DNA of 57,083 nt from an alpha proteobacterium SCGC AAA288-E13 (GTDB lineage: Bacteria; Pseudomonadota; Alphaproteobacteria; Pelagibacterales; Pelagibacteraceae). Position 1 is the first letter of the stretch, and every line of letters starts with the position of its first letter. Below are positions 8,689-17,828 of this stretch, in pieces. The notes beneath the pieces were generated by a model that saw nothing but the letters and a program-made list of their open reading frames with translations, was not told the origin of the DNA and made no database searches. Location: positions 1 through 57,083 of the forward strand of contig AZHQ01000002.1 of assembly GCA_000504605.1 (NCBI GenBank), given 5' to 3'. A program made the position numbers and the translations under genes.

Positions 8689-10120
8689 TTTTTAAAAATT
8701 GATTATCAAACACTTGGTAGATATCTAGTTTATGAGTAACTATTTTGTCTTCAAATAAAAACTCGCCAGCTTCTCCAATATAAGATATTTTTTTGTTAAA
8801 AATATTTTTTACTAAATTATTTCCTTGAACTTTTTTTATATAATAAATTAAACCTAATATATCATATGATAAAATCGAAATTTGCAGTGGATATTTATTA
8901 TAACTTTTAAAGTAAGTTTCTCTAAATTTAGAATAATTAGTGAAATTAATAGATGGAAAGTAAATTTGATTTGTTGAACTTTCTTTAAGTAGAGTTTCAT
9001 CGAACCATTGATTTAATGTAATAAATTTAACGTCTTGAGCTGTTACGTCAGAAAATGAAAAAGAATTAGTCACACTTTTTAAATTTTCACCAAAATTTGC
9101 AATTATCACAGAATCAAAGTTTATTTCTCCAAGAGTATATTTTTTTTTTAGATTTTTTAACTCTTTCTCATTTATTACTACAGTATCCAAGTCAACTTCT
9201 CCAAGAGTGTATTTTTTTTTTAGATCTTCTAACTCTTCCTCATTTATTACTATAGTATCCAAGTCAACTTCTCCAAGAGTGTATTTTTTTTTTAGATCTT
9301 CTAACTCTTTCTCTTTTATTTGAATATCCAAAAAAGTATATTTTTTTTTTAGATTTTTTAACTCTTTCTCATTTATTACTACAGTATCCAAGTCAACTTC
9401 TCCAAGAGTGTATTTTTTTTTTAGATCTTCTAACTCTTCCTCTTTTTCTAAAACTTCTATTCTCTTTTCTAAAAATTCTATTATCTTTTCTAAATTTTTT
9501 TTTCTTTCGCTATAAGCTGCGATCTGTTCAATTTGAGATGTTAATTTATTTGGTTCAACGTCATAGGAGTAAATATTCAAAAATTCATATTTTGATTTAA
9601 CTAAAGCATTTCTTAATTCATCTTCAAAATTTGATCTAGGTATAAGGACTATTGTCTTATTTAAATTTTCTTTTTTTATAAAATTAACAATTGCATTGAT
9701 TTGAGAATTTGCATTTATACCTATTGTGATTACATTACTTGGAATTATTTTAGTTTTATTGCTTAAAGATAAAAAAATTATATCTTTAACTTCTTCAAGA
9801 TAAATTAAATTTTTATGAAAAATTGGTCCAATCACAATTTGGATTCCTTCTTTTTCCAATTGTCTAGCAGCAAGTAAAGTTTTTTCTGGATTTGAATAGT
9901 TATCTTTTGGAAAAATTTCTATTTGATCATCATTTATTTTGGACAAAGCAAGTCTTATAGAATTAAGAACTGATTTCCCAATTTCTTGGTGTCTTCCTGA
10001 AAGTGGGACTATTAGTCCAACTTTTAAAATACCTTCGTCTTGTTTTGTCTCCTTTGCAAGACAATAAATATTGGATAAACTTAGATAAATTATTGAAGCA
10101 AGAATCAAAATAGATTTCAT
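8681..10120 (-). CDS. LpoA-like penicillin-binding protein activator (periplasmic binding fold) with internal repeats
   Basis: This 479-residue protein has a signal peptide (MKSILILASIIYLSLSNIYC) and a type I periplasmic-binding fold: VGLIVPLSGRHQEIGKSVLNSIRLAL, then AARQLEKEGIQIVIGPI, and a C-terminal lobe with YDILGLIYYI. This is the alphaproteobacterial penicillin-binding protein activator (LpoA/YraM-like) group, which stimulates peptidoglycan synthases. It sits divergent from rsmI and near a BON lipoprotein gene, as lpoA does in E. coli (rsmI-lpoA-...-dolP). It is unusual in carrying about five tandem copies of a 24-residue unit in the hinge (residues 229-340), preceded by a charged coiled coil (205-228). 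The Cys at residue 20 lacks a good lipobox. Confidence 0.78.
   Translation of the reverse strand: MKSILILASIIYLSLSNIYCLAKETKQDEGILKVGLIVPLSGRHQEIGKSVLNSIRLALSKINDDQIEIFPKDNYSNPEKTLLAARQLEKEGIQIVIGPIFHKNLIYLEEVKDIIFLSLSNKTKIIPSNVITIGINANSQINAIVNFIKKENLNKTIVLIPRSNFEDELRNALVKSKYEFLNIYSYDVEPNKLTSQIEQIAAYSERKKNLEKIIEFLEKRIEVLEKEEELEDLKKKYTLGEVDLDTVVINEKELKNLKKKYTFLDIQIKEKELEDLKKKYTLGEVDLDTIVINEEELEDLKKKYTLGEVDLDTVVINEKELKNLKKKYTLGEINFDSVIIANFGENLKSVTNSFSFSDVTAQDVKFITLNQWFDETLLKESSTNQIYFPSINFTNYSKFRETYFKSYNKYPLQISILSYDILGLIYYIKKVQGNNLVKNIFNKKISYIGEAGEFLFEDKIVTHKLDIYQVFDNQFLKIN
9101..9436 (-). repeat. In-frame 72-bp tandem repeats inside the LpoA-like gene
   Basis: The unit ELEDLKKKYTLGEVDLDTVV... 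recurs at residues 229-252, 272-295, 296-319 and, more diverged, from 320 onward. A shortened 19-residue copy lies at 253-271. In DNA, the landmark CTCCAAGAGT occurs at 9199, 9271 and 9400, and a variant (CTCCAAGAGTA) at 9127. The spacings are 72, 72 and 129 (72+57) bases, all multiples of three. The last copy runs into the normal fold (FDSVIIANFGEN), so it is probably the ancestral segment and the others are expansions. Confidence 0.95.
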
Positions 10121-10149
10121 AAGACTTTAAATTATTATATTAATCTAAA

Positions 10150-11019
10150 ATGCAGTTATCATCTAAAGAAAATATAGACATAAAACAAGAAATTAAATCG
10201 GGACTATATGTTGTGTCAACTCCTATAGGTAATTTAGGAGATATAACTTTAAGGGCAATTCATGTTTTAAAAAATTCCGAATTAATCTTATGTGAAGATA
10301 CTAGAACTTCTGTAAAATTACTAAAAAAATTTAATATCAATACAAAAATGATGTCCTATCACAAATTCAATGAAAGAAAGAGTTTAGGGAAAATTATTCA
10401 ACTAATAAAGAGAAATGAAATTGTATCTTTGATATCAGATGCTGGCACTCCTGTAATTTCTGATCCAGGCATGATTTTGATAAACGAGTGCATTAAAAAT
10501 GATATTGCACTTCATCCTATTCCAGGACCATCGGCAGTAATTTCTGCTTTAAGCGTTAGTGGATTTGAAGAAAAGTTTCTATTTTATGGATTTTTACCAA
10601 ATTCAGAAAGTCAAATTAAAAATGAGATTAAAAATTTATGTGATTTTCCTTATTCAATTATTTTTTTCGTTTCCCCTAATAAAATAAACAAAGTAATTAA
10701 AATTTTTAAAATATATTTTTTTGATAGAAAAATTGTGATTGCAAAAGAAATGACTAAAATTTATGAAAATTTTATCAGAAATGATATGAATTCACTAGAT
10801 TTACTAAAATATAAGCTTAAAGGAGAATTAACTATAGTGATTTCTAATAAATTTAACTTAAAAAAAAAGAGTTTAAATCAATTAAGCGAATCAGTTAAAA
10901 ATGAAATAAAGCTTATGATTAAAAAATACAGCAATAGAGATGTGTCAGATTTTATATGTAAAAGAGAAAAAATTTCAAAAAAAATAATTTATGATTATTG
11001 TATAACTTTAAAAAAATGA
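10150..11019 (+). CDS. rsmI: 16S rRNA (cytidine-1402-2'-O)-methyltransferase
   Basis: This 289-residue SAM-dependent enzyme methylates the 2'-OH of C1402 in 16S rRNA. It shows the tetrapyrrole-methylase fold signatures GLYVVSTPIGNLGDITLRAIHVL, ILCEDTRTSVKLLKKF, SLISDAGTPVISDPG and PIPGPSAVISALSVSGF. Starting Met codons are limited to the ATG at 10150, 29 bases from the divergent LpoA-like gene. Its stop overlaps the BON-lipoprotein ATG (ATGA), so the two are coupled. The YraN endonuclease-like gene often found between them is absent. Confidence 0.96.
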   Translation: MQLSSKENIDIKQEIKSGLYVVSTPIGNLGDITLRAIHVLKNSELILCEDTRTSVKLLKKFNINTKMMSYHKFNERKSLGKIIQLIKRNEIVSLISDAGTPVISDPGMILINECIKNDIALHPIPGPSAVISALSVSGFEEKFLFYGFLPNSESQIKNEIKNLCDFPYSIIFFVSPNKINKVIKIFKIYFFDRKIVIAKEMTKIYENFIRNDMNSLDLLKYKLKGELTIVISNKFNLKKKSLNQLSESVKNEIKLMIKKYSNRDVSDFICKREKISKKIIYDYCITLKK

Positions 11020-11606
11020 AAAAAGTTACTTTATTAATAATTTTATTATTATTTTTTTTAAGTTGTGGAACAAATAATTCCACCAGCATTTTTGGCAGAG
11101 GAGTTAACATTGCAACAGATCCTAGAACACTTGGAACGCAAATTGATGACTCTATCATGAAACAAAATTTACTTGCTAGGCTATTATTAACTGATAAAAA
11201 ATATTTTCTTAAAATAGGTGTTAAAATTTTAGATGGAAGAATTTTCTTAACAGGCAAAGTAGATGGCCCTGAAGAAAAACTTCAAATTACAAAAATAGCA
11301 TGGGAAACTAAAGGAGCAAGGTCAGTTAAAAATGATATAAAAATAAAAGAAGAATTTAATTTTAAAGTTTCACTAAAAGACGCGCTGATAACTTCCCAAT
11401 TAAGAGTTGCAATGATAATTGATAAAAAGATAAAAAATTCAAATTATAAGATCGATACATACAAAAAAAATATTTATATATATGGAATAGCTTATAGTGA
11501 AGAGGAAAGAAGAAAAGTAATTAATGAAGCAAAAGAAGTTTTAGATGTCGAAAATGTTATAGCAAGTATTTTGCTTGTTGAAGATTTAAGTAGACAAAGT
11601 AACTAA
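11016..11606 (+). CDS. BON-domain outer-membrane lipoprotein (DolP/YraP-like)
   Basis: This 196-residue protein starts at the ATG overlapping rsmI's stop. The alternative start at 10998 would precede the signal peptide. A lipoprotein signal is visible: MKKVTLLIILLLFFLSC with the Cys at residue 17. Two BON domains follow, the first around FLKIGVKILDGRIFLTGKVDGPEEKLQI and the second around KNIYIYGIAYSEEERRKVINEAKEVLDVENV. BON domains bind anionic phospholipid or envelope components, and DolP supports outer-membrane integrity. The rsmI/LpoA-like context matches the E. coli yraL-yraM-yraP locus. Its TAA overlaps the convergent maeB TAG. Confidence 0.85.
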   Translation: MKKVTLLIILLLFFLSCGTNNSTSIFGRGVNIATDPRTLGTQIDDSIMKQNLLARLLLTDKKYFLKIGVKILDGRIFLTGKVDGPEEKLQITKIAWETKGARSVKNDIKIKEEFNFKVSLKDALITSQLRVAMIIDKKIKNSNYKIDTYKKNIYIYGIAYSEEERRKVINEAKEVLDVENVIASILLVEDLSRQSN

Positions 11607-13891
11607 TTCTTTTTATTATAATCAATAACCTCGGAAGAATAAGCGGCAACTGATGCTAGATTTAATATATCAGAAGTAGAAGATCTTAACGGAGCAATTT
11701 CAATAGGTTGTCCTAGCCCAACTAAAAATGGTCCAATAATTTTTGCTCCACCCAAAGTTTTCATCATCTTTAGTGAAATTGCAGCACTGTGTTGAGCTGG
11801 CATAATTAAAACATTGGCACTTCCTACAATTTTAGAGAAAGGATAAAGTTCCTTATATTTTTCATCTAAAGCAACATCTGGCTGCATTTCTCCATCAAAT
11901 TTAAAGTCTACCGATTTGTTTTTTAATATTTCAACAGCGTCTCTTATATGTTTTGTATTCTGAGTCATTGGTATTCCAAAAGTCGAATGAGATAGAAAAG
12001 CAATTTTGGGATCAAAGCCAAACAATCTAATAACTCTTGCACATGATATTGCTATATCAGCAAGCTGTTGTGCATTTGGATATTCGTGAACATGTGTATC
12101 TGCCATAAATATAGTTTTTCCATTACTTACCACCATATTTAGACCAAACATTATTTCGCCTGGTCGAGGATCTATTACACGTTTAATTTTATCTAAAGAT
12201 GCAGAGTAACGTCTAGTATTGCCAGTTACCATAGCGTCTGCATCACCACTAGCAACCATACATGATCCAAACATAACCCGATCGTTTCTAATTAATCTAT
12301 CGCAATCTCTTTCCAAAAGTCCTTCTCGTTGTAATTTTTTATAAAGAAGTTGAGTGTATTTCGTTCTCTTTTCTTTATCTGTTGAGTTGACTATTTCTAT
12401 TTTAAAATTTTCATCGAGACCAATTTCTCTTAATCTTTCTTTAACTTTTTCTTCTTTTGCCACTAAAATAGGTGTTCCTAATCCACTATTTTTAAAAGCA
12501 ATTGCTGCCTTTAAAGTATTTTCGTCCTCTCCTTCAGCAAAAACAACTCTTTTCTGAGTTTTTTTAATCTGTGAATTAATACCTTGCATTATAGTTACGG
12601 AAGGATCGAGTCTTTGTTTTAATTGATCTTTATAAACTTCAAAATCTTTAATTTTTTTTCTTGCCACTCCACTCTTAATTGCAGCTTTGGCAACAGCCAC
12701 TGGTATTATACTAATTAATCTTGGGTCAAAAGTTGAAGGAATAATATATTCTTTTCCATACCGCGGTCTTTCTCCACCCATGGCAGCCGCAACTTCATCA
12801 GGCACATCTTCTCTCGCAAGTGTCGCAATTGCATGTGCTGCTGCTATTTTCATTTCTTCATTAATTGTTTTTGCTCGTACATCTAAGGCTCCTCTAAATA
12901 TGTAAGGGAAACCTATTACATTGTTTACCTGATTTGGATAATCAGATCTTCCTGTTGCTATGATAGCATCATCTCTTACTTCTTTAACATCTTCAGGTTT
13001 AATTTCTGGATCTGGATTTGCACAGGCAAAAATTATTGGATTTTTCGCCATTTTTTTCACCATGTCTTTAGTGAGAATATTTTTTTTAGATAATCCTAAA
13101 AATACATCTGCCCCATCAATAGCTTCCTCAAGTGTTCTAACTTTTGTGTCTATAGCGTGAGCTGATTTCCATTGGTCGAGGTTGTCTCTTCCTCTATACA
13201 AAACTCCTTTGCTATCAAGCATAATTATATTTTCATTTGGAATACCGCTGACTTTAAATAAATTAGTACAAGCAATTGCTGAGGCGCCAGCGCCATTCAC
13301 AACAACTTTTATATCTTTAATGGATTTACCAAAAATATCTAAAGCATTAATTAAACCTGCTAGAGTTGTTATAGCTGTACCATGTTGATCATCATGAAAT
13401 ACTGGAATATCTAATTTCTCTTTTAATTTTTGTTCTATAATAAAACAATTAGGAGCCGCAATATCTTCTAAATTAATACCTCCAAAACTTTTTCCGAACT
13501 TTGTTATACTATTTATAATTTCGTTTGGATCGGAAGAATCAATTTCTAAATCAATAGCATTTATATCTGCAAAACGTTTAAATAATATTGCTTTACCTTC
13601 CATAACAGGTTTTGAAGCTAAAGCACCTAAGTTACCCAGACCAAGTATTGCTGAGCCATTACTAATTACTGCTACAAGATTACCTTTTGTGGTGTAGTCG
13701 TAAGCTGCATCAGGGTTTTTTGCTATAACTTTGACTGGCGCAGCAACTCCTGGTGAATATGCTAACGCTAAATCCCTTTGTGTCGATATTGGTTTAGAGG
13801 AATTGATTTCGATTTTTCCTGATTTACCACTATTATGATAATCTAAAGCTTCTTGATCTGTGTATTTTTCTATTTTTGACTTTTTCTTCAT
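11603..13891 (-). CDS. maeB: NADP-type malic enzyme with C-terminal phosphotransacetylase-like domain
   Basis: This 762-residue fusion is the MaeB type. The N-terminal malic enzyme half has ALAYSPGVAAPVK, VFHDDQHGTAITTLAGL, the Rossmann motif VVVNGAGASAIACTNLF and GRSDYPNQVNNVIGFP. The C-terminal half, from about residue 430, resembles phosphate acetyltransferase (RVVFAEGEDENTLKAA, MVTGNTRRYSASL, LIMPAQHSAAI). It decarboxylates malate to pyruvate, making NADPH and feeding acetyl-CoA. The C-terminal part is regulatory in characterised homologues. It is convergent with the BON lipoprotein gene and divergent from murJ over 52 bases. Confidence 0.96.
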   Translation of the reverse strand: MKKKSKIEKYTDQEALDYHNSGKSGKIEINSSKPISTQRDLALAYSPGVAAPVKVIAKNPDAAYDYTTKGNLVAVISNGSAILGLGNLGALASKPVMEGKAILFKRFADINAIDLEIDSSDPNEIINSITKFGKSFGGINLEDIAAPNCFIIEQKLKEKLDIPVFHDDQHGTAITTLAGLINALDIFGKSIKDIKVVVNGAGASAIACTNLFKVSGIPNENIIMLDSKGVLYRGRDNLDQWKSAHAIDTKVRTLEEAIDGADVFLGLSKKNILTKDMVKKMAKNPIIFACANPDPEIKPEDVKEVRDDAIIATGRSDYPNQVNNVIGFPYIFRGALDVRAKTINEEMKIAAAHAIATLAREDVPDEVAAAMGGERPRYGKEYIIPSTFDPRLISIIPVAVAKAAIKSGVARKKIKDFEVYKDQLKQRLDPSVTIMQGINSQIKKTQKRVVFAEGEDENTLKAAIAFKNSGLGTPILVAKEEKVKERLREIGLDENFKIEIVNSTDKEKRTKYTQLLYKKLQREGLLERDCDRLIRNDRVMFGSCMVASGDADAMVTGNTRRYSASLDKIKRVIDPRPGEIMFGLNMVVSNGKTIFMADTHVHEYPNAQQLADIAISCARVIRLFGFDPKIAFLSHSTFGIPMTQNTKHIRDAVEILKNKSVDFKFDGEMQPDVALDEKYKELYPFSKIVGSANVLIMPAQHSAAISLKMMKTLGGAKIIGPFLVGLGQPIEIAPLRSSTSDILNLASVAAYSSEVIDYNKKN

Positions 13892-13943
13892 TTTAAAAGT
13901 GAGTATCTTATAATTGTCACAAAATTAAGGCTTACATGTCAAG

Positions 13944-15470
13944 ATGAACTTAATAGCTTCAACCTCCACATTTAGTTTTTTTACTTTAATAAGTCGGATA
14001 CTTGGTTATGTAAGAGACATATTAATTGCAATTTTTTTAGGAACCAGCCTTTTTGCTGATGCTTTTTTTGTTGCATTTAGATTACCAAATACATTTAGAA
14101 GATTATTTGCAGAAGGAACATTTAATGCAGCTTTCATTCCTAGCTATGCTGGTGAATTAGCACAGGATAAAGAACAAGCTGATCAGTTTGCAAGAAATGT
14201 ATTCAATTTGCTTTTTATTATTTTGTTATTTCTTGTTTTAGTAGCAGAAATTTTTATGCCACAGCTAATTTATTTAATAGCACCAGGATTTTACAAAGAT
14301 CCTGAAAAATTAAAACTTGCGATCGATTTAAGTAGAATTACTTTCCCTTTTTTATTTTTTATTTGTTTAGCTTCCTTTTTTGCAGCCATACTTAATTCAT
14401 ATAATAAATTTGCCGTTGCGGCGGCGGCACCTATTATATTAAACGTAATTTTAATAGGATCATTATTTTACTCACAGTGGCTCAGTATATCAGATGTTTT
14501 AACCTTATCGTACGCTGTTTCTTTTGCAGGCTTTTTACAGCTATTAATTTTATTATTTTTTGTTAGAAAAAATTTTAAACCAATTTTAAGTATTAAAATA
14601 AAAATAGATGACAAAATTAAATTTTTTTTTGGAAAACTACTTCCCAGTATTTTTTCATCTGGCGTAACTCAAATCAATATCTTGATTGGAACTATAATTG
14701 CTTCTTTTCAGGCAGGTGCAGTTTCTTACCTTTATTATGCTGACAGAGTTTATCAAATAAATCTTGCAGTTGCCGGAATAGCTGTAGGTACAGTTATGCT
14801 CCCGGAACTATCAAAGTATATAAAAAATAATAATTATGAACAGTCTATGAATTTACAAAATAGAGCCTTAGAACTTTGTTTATTTTTATCTATACCAGCC
14901 GGAACTGCTTTGGTTTTAGCATCAGAAGAAATCATTACATCTCTATTTGGTTATGGTTCTTTTAATTACGAAAGTGTAACTAATACTGCCATAGCACTTA
15001 CTTTTTTTGCATTTGGTGTACCTGCATTTTCAATTTTAAAGATTTTTTCAAATTTCTTTTTTGCCAGAAATAATACTAAATTACCTTTTTATCTATCGGT
15101 TATATCTGTAATTATAAATATTTTAATAAGTGTAATGTTTTTCAGAAAACTCGGCTTTGTTATAATACCTATAGCAACTTCAATTTCTTCCTGGATTAAT
15201 GTTATTTTACATTTTTATTATATAAAAAAACAAAATCTACATAATTTTGACAGAACATTTATTTATAAGTTTTCTCGCATGATATTCTCTACAGCTGTAA
15301 TGGGAGCAATATTATATTTTATGTTAGGTTTTTCCTCTGACAAATTTGATTATAATGAAAGTTGGAAAGCTGTTTATTTATTTATTATAGTAAGTGTTAG
15401 TTTATTAAGTTACTTTTTGGTTTCAAATTATTCAGGGGCTTTTAAGTTTAAAGATATTAAACTAAGATAG
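13944..15470 (+). CDS. murJ: Lipid II flippase MurJ (MviN)
   Basis: This 508-residue polytopic membrane protein of the MOP superfamily has about 14 predicted hydrophobic segments and moves lipid II across the inner membrane for peptidoglycan synthesis. Family blocks are visible: FTLISRILGYVRDILIAIFLG, FRLPNTFRRLFAEGTFNAAFIP near residues 47-70, and YYADRVYQINLAVAGIAVGTVMLPELSK near residue 270. The conserved arginines of the central cavity are within these blocks. It is followed 12 bases later by trpS, so the two are likely co-transcribed. Confidence 0.97.
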   Translation: MNLIASTSTFSFFTLISRILGYVRDILIAIFLGTSLFADAFFVAFRLPNTFRRLFAEGTFNAAFIPSYAGELAQDKEQADQFARNVFNLLFIILLFLVLVAEIFMPQLIYLIAPGFYKDPEKLKLAIDLSRITFPFLFFICLASFFAAILNSYNKFAVAAAAPIILNVILIGSLFYSQWLSISDVLTLSYAVSFAGFLQLLILLFFVRKNFKPILSIKIKIDDKIKFFFGKLLPSIFSSGVTQINILIGTIIASFQAGAVSYLYYADRVYQINLAVAGIAVGTVMLPELSKYIKNNNYEQSMNLQNRALELCLFLSIPAGTALVLASEEIITSLFGYGSFNYESVTNTAIALTFFAFGVPAFSILKIFSNFFFARNNTKLPFYLSVISVIINILISVMFFRKLGFVIIPIATSISSWINVILHFYYIKKQNLHNFDRTFIYKFSRMIFSTAVMGAILYFMLGFSSDKFDYNESWKAVYLFIIVSVSLLSYFLVSNYSGAFKFKDIKLR

Positions 15471-15482
15471 TTTTTTTAATAT

Positions 15483-16512
15483 ATGAAAAAAAAAAAAGTA
15501 TTTTCAGGGGTACAACCAACTGGAAATTTACATTTGGGAAATTATTCGGGAGCCATAAAAAACTTTGTTGCCTTACAAAGTGGTAATGATTGTATATATT
15601 GTGTTGTTGATCTACATGCCATAACTGTTAAAAATGATCCCAAAGAACTTAGACAAAATACTTTGGAAATTATCGCTAGCTTTCTAGCGGCAGGTTTGGA
15701 TTATAAAAAAAGTATCTTATTCAATCAATCAAGCGTAAGTGCACATGCAGAATTTGCCTGGGTATTAAATTGTGTCTCTAGAATTGGATGGATGAATAGA
15801 ATGACACAATTTAAGGAAAAAAGCTGGAGTAAATAAAGAAAATGCTAGCGTAGGTCTTTTTGTTTATCCTACATTAATGGCAGCCGATATACTTTTATAT
15901 GATACAACTCATGTTCCAGTTGGAGAAGACCAAAAACAACATTTAGAGCTTACCAGAGATATTGCTCAAAAATTTAATAGTGATTTTAATTGTGGAAGTT
16001 TTTTAACAATACCCGAGCCTTTAATACAAAAGGAATTTTCAAGAATAATGAGTTTAAAAGATGGAAAAAAAAAGATGAGCAAATCTGATCCTTCAGATCA
16101 AAGCAGGATAAATTTAAAAGACGATAAGAACATAATTGCTCAAAAAATAAAAAAAGCAAAAACAGATAGTTTACCAATTCCTTCAAATAAATCTGAATTT
16201 GATTCAAGAGCTGAAGCTATGAATTTAATAAATATATATAAAAGTGTTAGCGGGAATAGTTTAGATAACATATTAAAAAATTTTGGAGGTAAAAATTTTT
16301 CTTTTTTAAAAAAACAACTTACAGAATTATTAATAGAAAAAATTTGTCCTATTGGAGATGAAATTAAAAAATTATTAAAAGATCAAAAATATCTTAAATC
16401 AGTGTTAAAAGAAGGCAACCTAAAAGCGAATACAATTGCTAATAATAAATTAAATAAGATTTACAATGAAATTGGCATATTAAATATTGGTTCAAAGACA
16501 AATTTACAGTAG
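15483..16512 (+). CDS. trpS: Tryptophanyl-tRNA synthetase, frame broken by one base
   Basis: Class I synthetase that charges tRNA-Trp. The first frame (15483-15836) starts [25 protein letters not shown], giving the HIGH-type motif HLGN. It ends in [13 protein letters not shown]. The second frame, read from about 15823, resumes at [39 protein letters not shown] and contains the KMSKS motif ([10 protein letters not shown]). The join is in an A6 run at 15817-15822; five A's would give the expected [18 protein letters not shown]. All catalytic motifs survive and the combined length is normal. An essential gene with one homopolymer change suggests a read error, though slippage decoding cannot be excluded. 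Confidence 0.93.
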
Positions 16513-16560
16513 AAGCTATATAAAATAATAATATATATAAGAGAATATATATATTTAAAA

Positions 16561-17811
16561 ATGAAGAATAAAAAATTAAAAGCATATCAAGCGAGTTATA
16601 GACGACAACTAATTCAACTAGCAAAACTTTACGGGGTAGTAGAAATTAAAAACTATCTTAAAAGTGCAAAAAGACTAACCACTGCTCAAATAGAGCTTCT
16701 TCTAATAAAGAATAGTATAAAACTTCCATTTAAAAAATCCTTATCAAAATTTGGCCGTTTAATAATTTTCAAAAGTAAATATTTGAAACAACTGTATTAT
16801 ACCGCAGCAGTTGCAATAGTAATTATAGGTTTTTTTGGTGGAGCGCCACATCTGATAAATGTTTTTCACAAAGTTAATTCTGATTTTTGGAAGAATAAAG
16901 ATGAAATTGTCAAACACAAAAATTACAATATTGATAGAATCTTAGAAAAGAATGAAATAAAAACATATAAAAGTGAAGAAAATTTTGTAGTTACTGAAAA
17001 TAAACAACAGAAACAAGACAGTCTAATTGATAATACAATAAGCTTAAATGCGTCAGTCGTTTCTTCTTTATTTGAAGATCATGATTACGATTTATCTAAA
17101 ATCAGAAAAGGTAAGAAAGTTAAGCCATTTTATATTTCTTTACTTCCCAAAGACCTATCTTTGATTGAAGATTCTAAGGAAAGAAAAGAATTATTTATCA
17201 AGATAATTCTTCCACTAATTTTGCATGAAAATAATAAAATTGAAGAAGATAGAAAAAAATTATTTAAGATACTTGCTAAAAAATCTAACAATAAAGATGA
17301 GAAAAATTGGTTAAAATGGAAATTTAAAGAATACAAAATAAAAAATTCTGATATTTCAGAGTTAAAAATAAGAATGGATATTGTTCCAGTATCTTTAGCT
17401 ATAGCCCAAGCAGCAATAGAAAGTGGCTGGGGAACTTCAAGATTCGCATTAGAAGGTAACGCCCTATATGGTCAGTGGACATGGTCAGACAATGGTTTAA
17501 AACCTTTAGAAGTTAATGATGGTGGTCATAAAGTTATGCAATTTAAAATTCTTACAGCATCAATTAAAGCCTACAAAAAAAACTTAAATACTCATAGCGG
17601 TTATACAGAATTTAGAGAAGCAAGAGCAAATTTAAGAAGCCGAAATGAAAAAGTGACTGGATTAAAATTAACTCAATATTTAGATAAATATGCAGCGACT
17701 GGAAAGGAATATACAAAAAAACTAGAATTAACAATTAAAAAAAACTCACTTTTAGATTTTGAAAATGCAAAACTTTTTTCTATTGGTTTGAGAAGAGGTA
17801 TTAATCTATAA
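16561..17811 (+). CDS. Glucosaminidase-domain (Bax-like) membrane-anchored hydrolase
   Basis: This 416-residue protein has one transmembrane segment near residues 79-97 (AAVAIVIIGFFGGAPHLI) following a basic N-terminus. The periplasmic C-terminal third is a mannosyl-glycoprotein endo-beta-N-acetylglucosaminidase-like domain, with VSLAIAQAAIESGWGTSRFALEGNALYGQWTW holding the catalytic Glu. This matches the E. coli Bax family, presumed to cleave glycan strands of peptidoglycan. The middle region (about 110-260) is lysine-rich and not recognisable. Its stop lies within the start of an 18-base palindrome shared with the convergent deacetylase gene. Confidence 0.85.
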   Translation: MKNKKLKAYQASYRRQLIQLAKLYGVVEIKNYLKSAKRLTTAQIELLLIKNSIKLPFKKSLSKFGRLIIFKSKYLKQLYYTAAVAIVIIGFFGGAPHLINVFHKVNSDFWKNKDEIVKHKNYNIDRILEKNEIKTYKSEENFVVTENKQQKQDSLIDNTISLNASVVSSLFEDHDYDLSKIRKGKKVKPFYISLLPKDLSLIEDSKERKELFIKIILPLILHENNKIEEDRKKLFKILAKKSNNKDEKNWLKWKFKEYKIKNSDISELKIRMDIVPVSLAIAQAAIESGWGTSRFALEGNALYGQWTWSDNGLKPLEVNDGGHKVMQFKILTASIKAYKKNLNTHSGYTEFREARANLRSRNEKVTGLKLTQYLDKYAATGKEYTKKLELTIKKNSLLDFENAKLFSIGLRRGINL

Positions 17812-17828
17812 ATATTAAATTTAATATT
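17811..17828. terminator. Palindrome across two convergent stop codons
   Basis: AATATTAAATTTAATATT is a perfect 18-base palindrome covering the junction between the Bax-like gene's stop and the deacetylase gene's stop. As RNA it could form an all-AU stem on either strand. Without GC pairs it would be weak, so the terminator role is only suggested by position. Confidence 0.3.

Noticed and set aside
9101..9436. CRISPR array
   Set aside because: The repeats are direct, in frame, contiguous without spacers, and encode a protein repeat.
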